A stretch of 64,000 bases of DNA from Erythrobacter longus (GCF_000715015.1 NZ_JMIW01000001.1:62001-126000); one strand, 5' to 3'; counted from the first letter of the stretch, positions 45,373 to 54,874 are shown. Numbers and translations: made by a program. The notes: generated from the letters alone by a model not told the origin.

Positions 45373-45378
45373 GGTGAT

Positions 45379-45477
45379 ATGACAGCGAGAGAATTGATAG
45401 TTCGAGTATCTTTTTGGACTATGGTAGGGACGGTGATCTTGACCGCATTCATCCTGTCTAGTCCAAGAATACCCTAG
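45379..45477 (+). CDS. Possible 32-residue membrane peptide
   Basis: An ATG at 45379 with GAGG four bases upstream opens a 32-codon frame ending TAG at 45475-45477. The product has a charged start (TARELIVR), then a hydrophobic stretch of about 20 residues (VSFWTMVGTVILTAFIL), the form of a single-pass small membrane protein. It follows the pccB stop by six bases. Conservation is untested and it may be chance. Confidence 0.35.
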   Translation: MTARELIVRVSFWTMVGTVILTAFILSSPRIP

Positions 45478-45496
45478 GAGGCGACTATCCTCTCTT

Positions 45497-45588
45497 CGTC
45501 ACCCTGAACTTGTTTGAGGGTCTATTTCTCGGCTGGCGAAGTTGGTTCTCGAATGTGAAATGGATCCCGGATCAAGTCCGGGATGACG
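45497..45588. repeat. CGTCACCC...GGGATGACG palindromic composite repeat, copy 2
   Basis: This copy shares the outer CGTCACCC and GGGATGACG ends and the right-hand hairpin GATCCCGGATCAAGTCCGGG with copy 1 at 30119-30218, but has a different left hairpin (ACCCT.AACTTGTTTG.AGGGT). It lies in the short gap between the pccB side and a small membrane protein gene. Divergent left halves with a shared right half suggest recombination of modular hairpins. Confidence 0.7.
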
Positions 45589-45610
45589 AGTGGGGGATGG
45601 TGACTGGTCA

Positions 45611-45826
45611 ATGAAAGAACTTCTCCTGCCCCTCTCCCTGCTGCTCGCCACCGCCGCCTGCGCGTTCATCGCCCACCGCGTCTACCGAAGCCCCAATAAC
45701 TGGCACATCGACGGCGAAACAAAGGAACTGCGCTTTCACAATTGGCCCAGTGTCGGCATATTTGTTTGTATCGGCGTGATGTGCGCGATGACAGGATATC
45801 TGTTGATGCTTGGTATTTTGAATTGA
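45611..45826 (+). CDS. Small two-helix membrane protein
   Basis: The 71-residue protein has an N-terminal hydrophobic helix (about residues 3-20) and a second near residues 48-69, with a hydrophilic middle (YRSPNNWHIDGETKELRFHN). I recognise no family. It starts just after the composite palindromic repeat and is followed after ten bases by another small membrane protein gene, so the pair is likely co-transcribed with the epimerase gene. Confidence 0.55.
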   Translation: MKELLLPLSLLLATAACAFIAHRVYRSPNNWHIDGETKELRFHNWPSVGIFVCIGVMCAMTGYLLMLGILN

Positions 45827-45836
45827 AGGTGAGCGG

Positions 45837-46043
45837 ATGGACTGGTCCAGCATTTCAATAATTGTCGCCGGTGTCTGTTTCCTGGGCATGCTGTTGTTCT
45901 GGGGCCTTGCTGCGGCACAAAAAAGCGCAGGCAAGCTAGCTGGAAGGCCTTCCTACGCGCTGTTTGCATGGCTTGCATTTGTGTGCTGCTTGTTCTTTGT
46001 GTTCCTCGCATTTGCCACTCTGGAGATAAACGTAATCCAATGA
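45837..46043 (+). CDS. Small two-helix membrane protein
   Basis: The 68-residue protein is almost wholly hydrophobic, with helices at about residues 6-26 and 41-63 joined by a short basic loop (QKSAGKLAGRPS). Its stop overlaps the methylmalonyl-CoA epimerase start by an ATGA, so translation is probably coupled to it. The family is not recognised, and a link to propionate metabolism rests on position alone. Confidence 0.6.
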   Translation: MDWSSISIIVAGVCFLGMLLFWGLAAAQKSAGKLAGRPSYALFAWLAFVCCLFFVFLAFATLEINVIQ

Positions 46044-46489
46044 AACTAGGCCGCCTTAATCACATCGGGATCGCAACGCCCTCTATCGCGGACTCCATCG
46101 CCCACTATCGGGACACCATGGGCGCGACGCAGATTACCGAGCCCTTTGACCTGCCCGAACAAGGCGTCAAAGTCTGCTTTGTCGATACACCTACGGACAG
46201 CGGAATGAACGGCACGCAGCTTGAGTTGATCGAGCCTTTTGACGAGAGCTCTCCGATCAATGGCTTCCTCGCCAAGAACCCGGCGGGTGGCCAGCACCAT
46301 GTCTGTTTTGAAGTGCCCGATATCGACGAAGCGCGCGCTGAGTTTGAGGGACAAGGCAAGCGCATCCTTGGCCCCACGCGCATTGGCGCTCACGGCACGC
46401 CGATTTTCTTTCTGCACCCCAAGGATATGCAGGGCATCCTCACCGAGATCATGGAAACGCCTAAAGAGGGCGCGCATTGGTCCAACTGA
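46040..46489 (+). CDS. mce: Methylmalonyl-CoA epimerase
   Basis: The 149-residue VOC-fold enzyme converts (2S)- to (2R)-methylmalonyl-CoA. NHIGIATPSIADSIAHY contributes the first metal-binding His. The second VOC repeat has QHHVCFEVPDID with further ligands, and the terminal IFFLHPKDMQGILTEI has the last Glu. The start at 46040 overlaps the preceding small gene. Together with PccAB and the mutase it forms the propionyl-CoA to succinyl-CoA path. Confidence 0.93.
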   Translation: MKLGRLNHIGIATPSIADSIAHYRDTMGATQITEPFDLPEQGVKVCFVDTPTDSGMNGTQLELIEPFDESSPINGFLAKNPAGGQHHVCFEVPDIDEARAEFEGQGKRILGPTRIGAHGTPIFFLHPKDMQGILTEIMETPKEGAHWSN

Positions 46490-46524
46490 GGCCTTATTGA
46501 CGCAGCGCGACGTAGCGGACTTGT

Positions 46525-46542
46525 CTTGACGCTCACGTCAAG
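46525..46542. promoter_or_regulatory. Perfect palindrome CTTGACG-CTCA-CGTCAAG, candidate operator
   Basis: Seven-base arms around four bases form an 18-base site 66 bases before the enoyl-CoA hydratase-like gene. Its TTGACG half could overlap a -35 element. The ACG-x-x-CGT spacing resembles operators of MerR-type regulators of acyl-CoA breakdown such as LiuR, but identification is tentative. No MerR gene is in the window. Confidence 0.4.
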
Positions 46543-46607
46543 GCAAAGAGTTGCTAAACGAAACGCGCCAATAAAATGCGTATCCAAGATTCTGGGAGAG
46601 AGCCAAG

Positions 46608-47393
46608 ATGACCTACGAAACGATTCTAGTGGAGCGTGAAGGCCCGCTGATGATCCTGACGCTGAACAAGCCGGATCGCCTGAACGCTATGGCACCGCAA
46701 ATGGCTGATGAAATCGGTCAGGCGTTCTACGATCTTGGTGATGCACGCGCGGTTCTCATCACGGGTGAGGGCAAGGGCTTTTGCTCTGGCGCTGATCTTT
46801 CAGCTCGCGGCGATGGCAGTGCATTGGGCTCTAAAGGCGGCTCACACCAGGCGCTCCAAAAGCATTATAACCCCGCGATCAGCCAGATTATCCGCGCTGA
46901 GGTTCCGGTAATCTGTGCTGTTAACGGTCCAGCGGCTGGCGTAGGTTGCAGCCTCGCGCTGGCGGCAGACTTTACGATTGTCGGCAAAAGCGGCTATTTC
47001 CTCCAGGCATTTGTCAACATTGGCCTTGTGCCAGATGGCGGTTCGACCTGGCTGCTCACCCGCGCGATTGGCCGGGCTCGTGCAACCCGCATGATGATGC
47101 TGGGTGAGAAAATTCGCGGCGAACAAGCGGAAGAATGGGGCCTTGCCTACAAATGCGTCGAGGACGCCGATCTGATGAGCGAGGCGCGCGCTTTGGCTGA
47201 AAAACTCGCCAATGGACCAACGCTCGCGATTCGGACGATGAAGCGCAACATTGCGCTCGCGGCAGATGGCAGCCTTGAGCAGGTTTTCCTTGCGGAAGCA
47301 GAAGGTCAACGGCTTGCAGGGGCCAGCCAGGATGCGATGGAAGGCGGCATGGCCTTCCTGCAAAAACGCAAAGCCGAGTTCAAAGGGCAATAA
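46608..47393 (+). CDS. Enoyl-CoA hydratase/isomerase family protein
   Basis: The 261-residue crotonase-fold protein has the oxyanion-hole segments GFCSGADLSARG and NGPAAGVGCSLALAAD, and the YFLQAFVNIGLVPDGGS region with the acidic residue typical of PaaG/enoyl-CoA isomerase-like members. It probably acts on short-chain or aromatic-derived acyl-CoA; the reaction (hydration or double-bond shift) is not settled. A palindrome upstream may control it. It lies inside the propionyl-CoA block. Confidence 0.88.
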   Translation: MTYETILVEREGPLMILTLNKPDRLNAMAPQMADEIGQAFYDLGDARAVLITGEGKGFCSGADLSARGDGSALGSKGGSHQALQKHYNPAISQIIRAEVPVICAVNGPAAGVGCSLALAADFTIVGKSGYFLQAFVNIGLVPDGGSTWLLTRAIGRARATRMMMLGEKIRGEQAEEWGLAYKCVEDADLMSEARALAEKLANGPTLAIRTMKRNIALAADGSLEQVFLAEAEGQRLAGASQDAMEGGMAFLQKRKAEFKGQ

Positions 47394-47411
47394 GGGCAAA
47401 GGCTCTTAACA

Positions 47412-47759
47412 TTGCCAAACAACGCAAAGTCCGGCGATTTTAACGCGCCTATATTCGCATTTCTTGCCCTGCTTTCGACAGGTGGTGCAGGGGTGGCGTG
47501 GCTCGATGCGCTCGACTTTGATCCTTGCGACTCCATCCTGACCAAAGGCGGTTCGGATTGCATTGAACCGGGCCTAACCGGGGCAATCGTTGGCGGTGTC
47601 CTAGTGCTTTTCGGTCTAGCGATTCTCTGGGGAGCAATCGTTGGAAGAAACGACGCACAAGCGCCCATTTTCATTCGCATCTGCCTCGGATGGTTTGGGC
47701 TCATGTTTGCCGCTTGCGGAGGCGCGATTGCCTTTGCGCAAATAACCGTAGGCGTGTGA
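47412..47759 (+). CDS. Small membrane protein of unknown function
   Basis: The 115-residue product from TTG 47412 has three hydrophobic segments (about 12-32, 53-73 and 87-110) with a cysteine- and acid-containing loop between the first two ([20 protein letters not shown]). The two cysteines could form a disulfide outside the cytoplasm. AAGGGCAAAGG-type sequence precedes the start. No family recognised; it lies between the hydratase and mutase genes on the same strand. Confidence 0.6.
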   Translation: MPNNAKSGDFNAPIFAFLALLSTGGAGVAWLDALDFDPCDSILTKGGSDCIEPGLTGAIVGGVLVLFGLAILWGAIVGRNDAQAPIFIRICLGWFGLMFAACGGAIAFAQITVGV

Positions 47760-47820
47760 GCAAGGATTAATTTCCCGCCCGCACTTTTTCCTCGGCCTGA
47801 ATGTGGATATGGGACACACC

Positions 47821-49986
47821 ATGACTGACACAAACAAATCCGGGCCAACCCCCGCCGATTGGAAAGCCCTCGCTGATAAGGAAGTGAAGGGCCGCGACCT
47901 GACCTGGGAAACACCAGAGGGGTTTGCGATCAAGCCGCTCTATACGGCAGAAGATCATGAGGGCTGGGACCCGGGGCTTCCCGGCTTTGCGCCGTTCACG
48001 CGCGGGGTGAAGGCTTCGATGTATGCAGGGCGCCCTTGGACAATCCGGCAATATGCGGGCTTCTCGACGGCTGAGGAATCGAACGCTTTTTACCGCCGCA
48101 ATCTGGCTGCGGGTCAAAAGGGGCTGTCGGTCGCGTTCGACCTCGCAACGCACCGGGGTTATGACAGCGACCACCCGCGCGTTGTGGGCGACGTCGGTAA
48201 GGCGGGCGTCGCGATTGATACGGTCGCGGATATGGAAATCCTGTTCGACCAGATCCCGCTCGACACCATGAGCGTTTCCATGACGATGAATGGCGCGGTG
48301 ATCCCGGTCCTTGCGTTCTACATCGTTGCGGCGGAACGTTCGGGGGTTTCTCAGGACCAGCTTTCCGGCACCATTCAGAACGACATCTTAAAAGAGTTCA
48401 TGGTCCGCAACACCTATATCTATCCGCCAGAGCCCTCGATGCGGATTATCTCGGATATCATCGGCTACACCTCGGCTAACATGCCGAAATTTAACAGCAT
48501 TTCGATCAGCGGCTATCATATGCATGAGGCGGGCGCGACGGCCGTGCAGGAGCTTGCCTTCACCATTGCCGACGGCAAAGAATATGCGACCCGCGCGATG
48601 GCAACAGGGCTTGATATTGATGCCTTTGCGGGGCGTTTGTCGTTCTTCTTCGGCATCGGCATGAACTTCTTCATGGAGATCGCCAAGCTGCGCGCCGCGC
48701 GCACGCTTTGGTATGAGGTGATGGATGGGCTGGGCGCAAAGTCTGAGCGGAGCAAAATGCTGCGCACTCACTGCCAGACGTCCGGTGTGAGCTTGCAAGA
48801 GCAAGACCCCTATAACAACGTCATGCGCACGACGATTGAGGCGATGGCGGCGACACTTGGCGGCACACAGTCGCTCCACACCAATGCGCTCGATGAAGCC
48901 ATTGCGCTTCCCACCGATTTCTCCGCCCGCATCGCGCGCAACACTCAGCTGGTGCTTCAGGAAGAGACGGGGATCACCAACGTCGTCGATCCGCTGGGTG
49001 GCTCGCATTATATCGAAGCGCTGACTTCCAAACTGGTCGAAGAGGCGCGCGAACTTATGGCTAAGGTCGATGAAGCGGGCGGCATGACAGCCTATGTCGG
49101 CACCGGCGCTCCCAAAGCCGAGATCGAACGCGCGGCGGCGGAAAAGCAGACGATGGTCGATCAGGGCAAGACCGTGATCGTGGGCGTTAACAAATACCGC
49201 AAGGACAAAGAGGACCCTATCGACACGCTCGACATCGACAATGCAGCGGTGCGCAAAGGTCAGATCAAACGGCTTGCCGCAGTGCGCGCAGGCCGCGATG
49301 AAGCGGCGTGTCAGGCGGCGTTGAAGGCTCTCACCGAGGGCTCTGCAAGTGATGCGAACGTGCTGCAATTGGCCGTGGAAGCCGCGCGCCACGATGCGAC
49401 TTTGGGCGAGATTTCCTCCGCTATGGAAGAGGTCTTTGGCCGCCACGATGCAACGCCAAAGCCAGTCTCTGGCGTTTACAAAAGCGCCTATGAGTTCGAT
49501 CAACGCTGGGCGCAGGTGACGGACGGGGTGGAGGCGGTCAGCCGACGCTTGGGCCGCAAGCCGCGCATCATGGTCGCCAAAATGGGTCAGGATGGCCACG
49601 ACCGGGGCGCAAACGTGATCGCGTCGGCGTTCTCAGACATGGGCTTTGAGGTCATCTCCGGCCCGTTGTTCCAGACGCCCGAAGAGGCGTGCAAAATGGC
49701 ACTTGAGAAAGACGTCGACATCGTCGGCGCGAGTAGTCTTGCCGCAGGTCACAAGACGCTGATCCCGGAGCTGATAAACAAGCTCAAAGACGCAGGCCGC
49801 CCCGACATCAAAGTCACCGCAGGCGGCGTGATACCGCCGCAAGACTACGACTTCCTGCGCGAGGCGGGGGTGCAGGGCATCTACGGCCCCGGCTCAAACG
49901 TGGTCGAATGCGCGGCGGATATCCTGACGCTGCTAGGTCACAACATGCCGCCGCTGGACAGCGCGATGGAGGAGGCGGCGGAGTGA
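47821..49986 (+). CDS. scpA: Methylmalonyl-CoA mutase (B12-dependent, single chain)
   Basis: The 721-residue adenosylcobalamin enzyme turns (R)-methylmalonyl-CoA into succinyl-CoA. The N-terminal TIM-barrel catalytic part includes [15 protein letters not shown] and the substrate-binding [10 protein letters not shown]. The C-terminal B12 domain begins around residue 580 with [11 protein letters not shown], whose His coordinates cobalt. I use the ATG at 47821 ([13 protein letters not shown]), which gives the usual family N-terminus. The stop overlaps the next gene as GTGA. A MeaB-type chaperone gene is not nearby. Confidence 0.95.
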   Translation: MTDTNKSGPTPADWKALADKEVKGRDLTWETPEGFAIKPLYTAEDHEGWDPGLPGFAPFTRGVKASMYAGRPWTIRQYAGFSTAEESNAFYRRNLAAGQKGLSVAFDLATHRGYDSDHPRVVGDVGKAGVAIDTVADMEILFDQIPLDTMSVSMTMNGAVIPVLAFYIVAAERSGVSQDQLSGTIQNDILKEFMVRNTYIYPPEPSMRIISDIIGYTSANMPKFNSISISGYHMHEAGATAVQELAFTIADGKEYATRAMATGLDIDAFAGRLSFFFGIGMNFFMEIAKLRAARTLWYEVMDGLGAKSERSKMLRTHCQTSGVSLQEQDPYNNVMRTTIEAMAATLGGTQSLHTNALDEAIALPTDFSARIARNTQLVLQEETGITNVVDPLGGSHYIEALTSKLVEEARELMAKVDEAGGMTAYVGTGAPKAEIERAAAEKQTMVDQGKTVIVGVNKYRKDKEDPIDTLDIDNAAVRKGQIKRLAAVRAGRDEAACQAALKALTEGSASDANVLQLAVEAARHDATLGEISSAMEEVFGRHDATPKPVSGVYKSAYEFDQRWAQVTDGVEAVSRRLGRKPRIMVAKMGQDGHDRGANVIASAFSDMGFEVISGPLFQTPEEACKMALEKDVDIVGASSLAAGHKTLIPELINKLKDAGRPDIKVTAGGVIPPQDYDFLREAGVQGIYGPGSNVVECAADILTLLGHNMPPLDSAMEEAAE

Positions 49987-50438
49987 GTTTTGAATTCACT
50001 GCTGGCAAGATTGGTTGCATTGATCCAACTAATGGCGATGTCCTCAAGCGAAGGCATGAGCACTATCAAAGTCGGGAATACCATTACTCGATCATTGGTT
50101 CGGATGGCGTAACGAAGTTCACCGCGCTGGTGCTACAGGATGCCGATGGGCAGCGAGCGAATCCAAGTAAGAAAGGAGATCATGTCCTGGTCCGGGCACT
50201 CCGTCACAATATCGATGGCAGCACAACTGATGTGACATCATCTCGAGACCGCGACCTTTCCCGCTTAATCAGCTATCTCAAGAAAGTGCATTCACATAAT
50301 TACACGGCCAAGTTCACCATGTCGGACAAACGGTTCCAGTATCGACCTATCGAAGGACCGCTCTTTCTCAGAGCCAAGGAACTAATCAAAAAAGCCCTTC
50401 GACAAGCTCAGGGCGAACGGAGTTTTGAAGATGACTGA
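49983..50438 (+). CDS. Unknown protein whose C-terminus is encoded by a palindromic repeat
   Basis: A GTG start overlaps the mutase stop (GTGA) and gives 151 residues. The sequence ([18 protein letters not shown] near the start, [20 protein letters not shown] later) matches no family I know. It looks less GC-rich than its neighbours, suggesting acquisition. The last ~16 residues include ALRQAQGER, which is the translation of the repeat at 50394-50420. The stop lies eight bases inside metY. Overlaps on both sides suggest a translated gene, but function is unknown. Confidence 0.55.
   Translation: MSFEFTAGKIGCIDPTNGDVLKRRHEHYQSREYHYSIIGSDGVTKFTALVLQDADGQRANPSKKGDHVLVRALRHNIDGSTTDVTSSRDRDLSRLISYLKKVHSHNYTAKFTMSDKRFQYRPIEGPLFLRAKELIKKALRQAQGERSFEDD
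50394..50420 (+). repeat. Copy of the cttcgacaagctcaggg repeat inside coding sequence
   Basis: This 27-base copy matches the arms of the GIY-YIG cassette (CCTTCGACARGCTCAGGRCGAACGG). It is read in frame as the C-terminal end of the preceding gene, and its last bases, with the next two, make the CGGAG that lies eight bases before the metY start at 50431. Confidence 0.75.
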
Positions 50439-51732
50439 CCTACCCGAAGGCACACGGCCCGAAACCATGTCCGTTCACGCGGGCACGCAGCCTGACCCGA
50501 CAACCAACGCGCGGATCACGCCGATCTACCAGACGTCCTCCTACGTCTTCGACAGCCCGGAGCATGCGGCAAACCTGTTCTCCCTCGCGGAGTTCGGCAA
50601 CATCTACACCCGCATCATGAACCCCACCAACGATGCGTTGGAGAAGAAAGTCGCAGCGCTTGAAGGCGGCGTGGGCGCGCTGGGTGTCGCTTCGGGCCAT
50701 GCAGCGCAATTGCTGGTGTTTCACACATTGATGGAGCCGGGCTGCAACATCGTCGCGGCGAGGAAGCTTTACGGCGGATCGCTCAACCAGATGGGTGAGG
50801 CTTTCCTCAAATTCGGTTGGGAAACGCGCTTTGTTGACGTCGATGACGTCGAGAACGTGCGCTCCGCGATGGATGAAAACACGCGGGCCGTGTTTATCGA
50901 GAGCCTTGCCAATCCCGGCGGCGTTGTCACCGATATCGAAGCCATCGCGGCTGTCGCTCATGAAGGCGGGGTGCCGCTGATCGTCGACAACACGATGGCT
51001 ACCCCGGCGCTGTGCCGCCCGTTTGAGCACGGCGCGGATATCGTCACGCACTCGACGACCAAGTTCCTGAACGGTCACGGCAATGCCGTGGGCGGGGTGA
51101 TTGTCGACAGCGGCAATTTCGACTGGAAAGCCCAAGGGGATAAGTACCCCTCGCTGACCAAGCCCAATGGTTCTTATCACGGCGCGGTTCTGGTCGATGC
51201 GTTGGAGCCAATTGGTCCCATCGCCTTTATCATCGCTTGCCGCGTTCTGGGTCTGCGCGACCTTGGGCCTGCGATGGCGCCTATGAACGCCTTCCTTGCG
51301 CTTACCGGAATGGAGACACTGTATCTGCGGATGGAGCGGCATTGCGCCAACGCCCATGCGCTTGCCGAATGGCTCCAAGAGCAAGATGCGGTCGAGTGGG
51401 TGAGCTATGCGGGGCTTCCCGACAATCCCTATAATGCCAACGCCAATAAATACCTTGGCGGTAAGGGCGGGGCGGTGTTCACCTTTGGCCTCAAAGGCGG
51501 TTACGAAGCGGGCAAAGCGCTTGTCTCAAACGTCAAGCTCTTCAGCCACTTGGCCAACATTGGTGACACGCGTTCGCTCATCATTCACCCTGCGTCCACT
51601 ACCCACAGCCAGCTTTCAGCAGAAGATTTGGTTGCAGCAGGCGCTGGCCCGGATGTAGTGCGCATCTCGGTCGGTATCGAGCATATTGACGATATCAAAG
51701 CAGACCTTCTCCAAGCGCTAAACGTAAGGTAA
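50431..51732 (+). CDS. metY: O-acetylhomoserine aminocarboxypropyltransferase (sulfhydrylase)
   Basis: The 433-residue Cys/Met-metabolism PLP enzyme probably makes homocysteine from O-acetylhomoserine and sulfide. Visible are [15 protein letters not shown] at the N-terminus, [15 protein letters not shown], the PLP aspartate in IVDNTMATP, and the Schiff-base lysine in [11 protein letters not shown]. Length (~430, longer than MetB/MetC) supports the MetY group. The start at 50431 uses CGGAG from the embedded repeat as ribosome binding site. It shares a probable operon with mutase and biotin synthase genes. Confidence 0.93.
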   Translation: MTDLPEGTRPETMSVHAGTQPDPTTNARITPIYQTSSYVFDSPEHAANLFSLAEFGNIYTRIMNPTNDALEKKVAALEGGVGALGVASGHAAQLLVFHTLMEPGCNIVAARKLYGGSLNQMGEAFLKFGWETRFVDVDDVENVRSAMDENTRAVFIESLANPGGVVTDIEAIAAVAHEGGVPLIVDNTMATPALCRPFEHGADIVTHSTTKFLNGHGNAVGGVIVDSGNFDWKAQGDKYPSLTKPNGSYHGAVLVDALEPIGPIAFIIACRVLGLRDLGPAMAPMNAFLALTGMETLYLRMERHCANAHALAEWLQEQDAVEWVSYAGLPDNPYNANANKYLGGKGGAVFTFGLKGGYEAGKALVSNVKLFSHLANIGDTRSLIIHPASTTHSQLSAEDLVAAGAGPDVVRISVGIEHIDDIKADLLQALNVR

Positions 51733-51734
51733 AA

Positions 51735-52745
51735 ATGACCCAAATTCGCAACGATTGGACCCGCGAGGAGATCGCGGAACTCTTCAACCTGCCCTTCACC
51801 GAGCTGCTTTTCCAAGCCGCGAGCATACACCGCGAGAACCACCCGCCAGAGCAAATCCAGCTGTGCACACTGCTCAGCATCAAGACCGGCGGGTGCCCCG
51901 AGGATTGCGGCTATTGCTCGCAGTCGGTGAAGGCCGAAAGCGGGGTCGAGGCGACCAAGCTGATGGACGTACAAGCCGTTCTGCAACGCGCAGCGCAGGC
52001 CAAGGATCAAGGATCGCAGCGGTTCTGCATGGGAGCCGCATGGCGCAATCCCAAAGACCGCGACATGCCTGCAATCGTTGAGATCGTGAAGGGCGTGCGC
52101 GATATGGGGCTTGAGACTTGTATGACGCTGGGCATGCTGGAGCCGCATCAGGCGGACATGCTCGCCGAAGCGGGGCTGGATTATTACAACCACAATATCG
52201 ACAGCAGCCCGGAGTATTACGAGCGGGTGATTTCGACCCGCGATTTCCAATGCCGCCTCGATACGCTCGATAATGTGCGCAAGGCGGGCATCAATGTTTG
52301 CTCTGGCGGGATTGTTGGCATGGGCGAAACACGAGAGGACCGGGTGGGCTTTGTGCACACGCTTGCGACGCTTGAGAGCCACCCCGAGAGCGTTCCGGTG
52401 AATGCTCTGGTGCCCGTCAAAGGCACGGTTCTGGGCGATATGCTGGCCGATACGCCGATGGCCAAGATCGACGACATTGAGTTTGTGCGCACGGTTGCGG
52501 TGGCGCGGATCACTATGCCCATGTCCATGGTGCGCCTCTCCGCTGGCCGTGAAAGCATGTCAGAGGCGACACAGGCGCTGTGCTTCTTGGCGGGTGCAAA
52601 CTCGATCTTCACCGGCGACAAGCTGCTCACCGCTCCCAATGCGGGCGATGACAGCGATGGCGCCTTGTTTGCGAAATTAGGGCTGACAGCATTGCAACAG
52701 GAAGAACCAGCACGCGCAGCCAAACAAATAGAGCCGGCCGAATGA
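51735..52745 (+). CDS. bioB: Biotin synthase
   Basis: The 336-residue radical-SAM enzyme inserts sulfur into dethiobiotin. The 4Fe-4S cysteines are Cys54, Cys58 and Cys61 in CPEDCGYC. Later [12 protein letters not shown] and [10 protein letters not shown] fit BioB, as does the 2Fe-2S-ligand Arg in the MVRLSAGRE segment. It starts two bases after the metY stop and overlaps the next gene by ATGA. The biotin it makes is needed by the PccA subunit downstream. No other bio gene lies in the window. Confidence 0.96.
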   Translation: MTQIRNDWTREEIAELFNLPFTELLFQAASIHRENHPPEQIQLCTLLSIKTGGCPEDCGYCSQSVKAESGVEATKLMDVQAVLQRAAQAKDQGSQRFCMGAAWRNPKDRDMPAIVEIVKGVRDMGLETCMTLGMLEPHQADMLAEAGLDYYNHNIDSSPEYYERVISTRDFQCRLDTLDNVRKAGINVCSGGIVGMGETREDRVGFVHTLATLESHPESVPVNALVPVKGTVLGDMLADTPMAKIDDIEFVRTVAVARITMPMSMVRLSAGRESMSEATQALCFLAGANSIFTGDKLLTAPNAGDDSDGALFAKLGLTALQQEEPARAAKQIEPAE

Positions 52746-53578
52746 TATCTCAGATCGCAGCAGTGCTTCTCGCAGCTCAAGGGGCGCCAGAGTTTGCGCC
52801 GCTGGTGGTGGGGGAGACCGCGACCGCATCTGTCCTTGATGCGCAGCGTGAGATCAATGTGATCCTGCCGCCCGATTACGGCGATGATCTTGAGCGCCGG
52901 TGGCCAGTGGTGGTCATGCTTGATGGGGGATTGCAGCAAGATCTGTTTCTGGGTGTGGGCATCCACAATTGGAACAGGCTGTGGGGACGCAGCAAAGGTG
53001 TCATTTGGGTCGGGATTGAGACTAAAGACAGACAGCGAGAATTGCTTCCGCCAACACGCGACCTTGAACAACAAGAGCGTTTCCCAACTGCGGGAGAAAG
53101 CGAGCAATTTCGCAGCTGGCTCGTTGGTGAGATTCTGCCGATGATTGCCTCTCGCTATCGCACCAGCGACGAAGTCTTTCTGGTCGGCGAAAGTGCCGCT
53201 GGGCATTTTGTGATCGAAACCTGGGCGACCGGCACGGAGGCGTTTTCTGGGTTTGCTGCGATTTCGCCTAGTCTGCAATGGGATGAGCAATCGCTATCGC
53301 ACCAAATTGCAAATCAGGGCGCGAGCGGTTCGTCGCTCTACATCTCACTGGCAGATGAGGGCGGGGCGACACAGGAGGGCATCCTGCGACTGGTTGAAGC
53401 GCTGCCTGAGAACCAAAACTGGTGTTTTTCGGACCGCCGCAAAGACCTCCTTCATTCCAACAGTTTGCATGGATTGCTTCCAGAGGCGCTGCAGTTCTTG
53501 TTGCCAACGCCAGCGGATTGGTTGGAGGAATACGGCTTCGTTCTTCGGTGCGATCAGAAGGGGAGCGGTTCTGACTAA
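52742..53578 (+). CDS. Alpha/beta hydrolase (esterase D/Fes-like)
   Basis: The 278-residue protein has a short hydrophobic N-terminus that may be a signal peptide, [12 protein letters not shown] near residues 52-63, and the nucleophile elbow VGESAAGH with Ser151. A His in [10 protein letters not shown] is a candidate triad base. This matches PF00756-type esterases that act on small esters, including siderophore esters in relatives. It is translationally coupled to bioB (ATGA) and ends eight bases inside the next gene. Substrate unknown; a role in biotin synthesis as a BioH-like esterase is possible but not supported by motif. Confidence 0.8.
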   Translation: MISQIAAVLLAAQGAPEFAPLVVGETATASVLDAQREINVILPPDYGDDLERRWPVVVMLDGGLQQDLFLGVGIHNWNRLWGRSKGVIWVGIETKDRQRELLPPTRDLEQQERFPTAGESEQFRSWLVGEILPMIASRYRTSDEVFLVGESAAGHFVIETWATGTEAFSGFAAISPSLQWDEQSLSHQIANQGASGSSLYISLADEGGATQEGILRLVEALPENQNWCFSDRRKDLLHSNSLHGLLPEALQFLLPTPADWLEEYGFVLRCDQKGSGSD

Positions 53579-54374
53579 GCCTGCTCTTGGCTTTGGCGTT
53601 GATACGCTGCTCCCCAAGGCGCGCGGGGGTGGGCGACTGCGCATGGGGCTGGCGCGGCTGACCGAGGCTGAGTGGCTTCAGCCGCAGCCTGATCTTGCCG
53701 CTCGTAGGCGCGGTTTTGCGGACTGGCCAGAGGGTGTTGAGCTTACGCGCGAGGCGGAGGCACCTGGCCGCGAATTGGCGGCGATGCTTGGTGTGCAAGG
53801 CGCGCTGCCCGAGGCCGCCTTGGCCGCGCACGAAGACATGTGCCTGCTGACAAAGGCGCCCGGCGATGACCAATATCGCCTGATTGGAGCGGCGGTCGCA
53901 TGGCCCTCTGATTGGCACCCCAAGGACAAGATCGGCCTTCCGCTACGCGCGCTTCATGCACCGATTGCGGGTTATGAGGAGCATCTGGCAAGCGGTGTCG
54001 ATCGGTTTATGGAAACGCTCAAACCGGGCGCGATCTTCGGGCGATGCAATTGGTTTATCGCTGCCACCGGAGAGCGGCGATGGCTGGAAACTCGCCCGGC
54101 GCTAGAAGCATTTGCCCATGTGACCGATGAAAATGCTGGCGAAACCCTGTTCGTTCGGTCGGAACGTCAAACCTTGAGGCGACTGCCTGAAACGGGCGCG
54201 ATCCTCTTCACGATTGGCATCTATGTCGAACCGCTGGCTGCCTTGAGTGGGGGCAATACCGCCATGCTTGCGCTTGCAGCGAGTGACTTGCTCAAAGGAG
54301 AAGGTGACCGGCGCGGCGCTCCTGCGTATGCTGAAAGCCTGATCCAATTTGCCCGTAAGAGGAATGCTGAATGA
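53571..54374 (+). CDS. DUF3445 protein (haem-dependent oxidative N-demethylase-like)
   Basis: The 267-residue frame matches the DUF3445 family: RMGLARLTEAEWLQPQPD near the N-terminus, LLTKAPGDDQYRLIGAAVAWPSDW in the centre and LFVRSERQTLRRLPETGAILFTI near the end. Relatives are linked to oxidative demethylation of dimethylamine with haem. No ATG is placed early enough; a CTG at 53571 with GGGAG five bases upstream gives a family-like N-terminus. The gene overlaps both neighbours by 8 and 4 bases. The start remains uncertain. Confidence 0.75.
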   Translation: MTKPALGFGVDTLLPKARGGGRLRMGLARLTEAEWLQPQPDLAARRRGFADWPEGVELTREAEAPGRELAAMLGVQGALPEAALAAHEDMCLLTKAPGDDQYRLIGAAVAWPSDWHPKDKIGLPLRALHAPIAGYEEHLASGVDRFMETLKPGAIFGRCNWFIAATGERRWLETRPALEAFAHVTDENAGETLFVRSERQTLRRLPETGAILFTIGIYVEPLAALSGGNTAMLALAASDLLKGEGDRRGAPAYAESLIQFARKRNAE

Positions 54375-54781
54375 TATGGAGCCTGCTTTTAGTCGCAATG
54401 CAGCCCGAGGGCTTGCCTTCGTGCGATAAGGAAAAGGCTGATCAGGGTATTCAGCAAGAGATGAATATCTGCGCTGCCAACGACTTTTTTATTGCCGATC
54501 AGGAGATGAATGCGGCTTGGGCGCTTGCCCGCGCGAAGATGAAAGAGCTGGACAAGAGTTATGCCGACCATCCCGGCCCGCCTGAAGCCGACTTACGCAG
54601 CTATTTTGAAATCTTGCTTAGTGCACAGCGTGCCTGGCTCAAATACCGCGATGAGCATTGCAGATTGGATGGATATCGCGCGCGCGGCGGTAGCCTTGAA
54701 CCCTTGTTGGTTTCGACTTGCAAGACGGTACTCACAGAGGCGCGCACAAAGGAATTGCGAGAACTGGCCGAGACTTATTAG
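54371..54781 (+). CDS. Lysozyme inhibitor LprI / DUF1311 family protein
   Basis: The 136-residue protein shows the DUF1311 layout: a conserved DQEMNAAWALARAKMKEL, then AQRAWLKYRDEHCRLDG and a closing CKTVLTEARTKELREL. Family members are periplasmic and include LprI, which inhibits lysozyme. A short hydrophobic start (MIWSLLLVAMQPEG) may be an export signal but is weak. It overlaps the DUF3445 stop as ATGA and seems to end the bioB operon, 93 bases before pccA. Confidence 0.8.
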   Translation: MIWSLLLVAMQPEGLPSCDKEKADQGIQQEMNICAANDFFIADQEMNAAWALARAKMKELDKSYADHPGPPEADLRSYFEILLSAQRAWLKYRDEHCRLDGYRARGGSLEPLLVSTCKTVLTEARTKELRELAETY

Positions 54782-54874
54782 TCGGGAAATCTGAGATCAA
54801 ACTCGATAGGTTGCAAGGGGCCAACCAACCAGCCATAGGCGTATGCGCAACACGTTTTCCCACACGGAGAGACA

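Noticed and set aside
48388..49599. 403-codon minus-strand frame opposite the methylmalonyl-CoA mutase gene
   Set aside because: Antisense to a secure gene; long antisense frames are expected with high third-position GC.
50440..51384. 314-codon minus-strand frame opposite metY
   Set aside because: Antisense shadow with no domain features.
53253..53570. 106-codon N-terminal extension of the DUF3445 protein
   Set aside because: It overlaps the esterase gene out of frame and has a basic, Cys/Arg-rich composition typical of a shadow.
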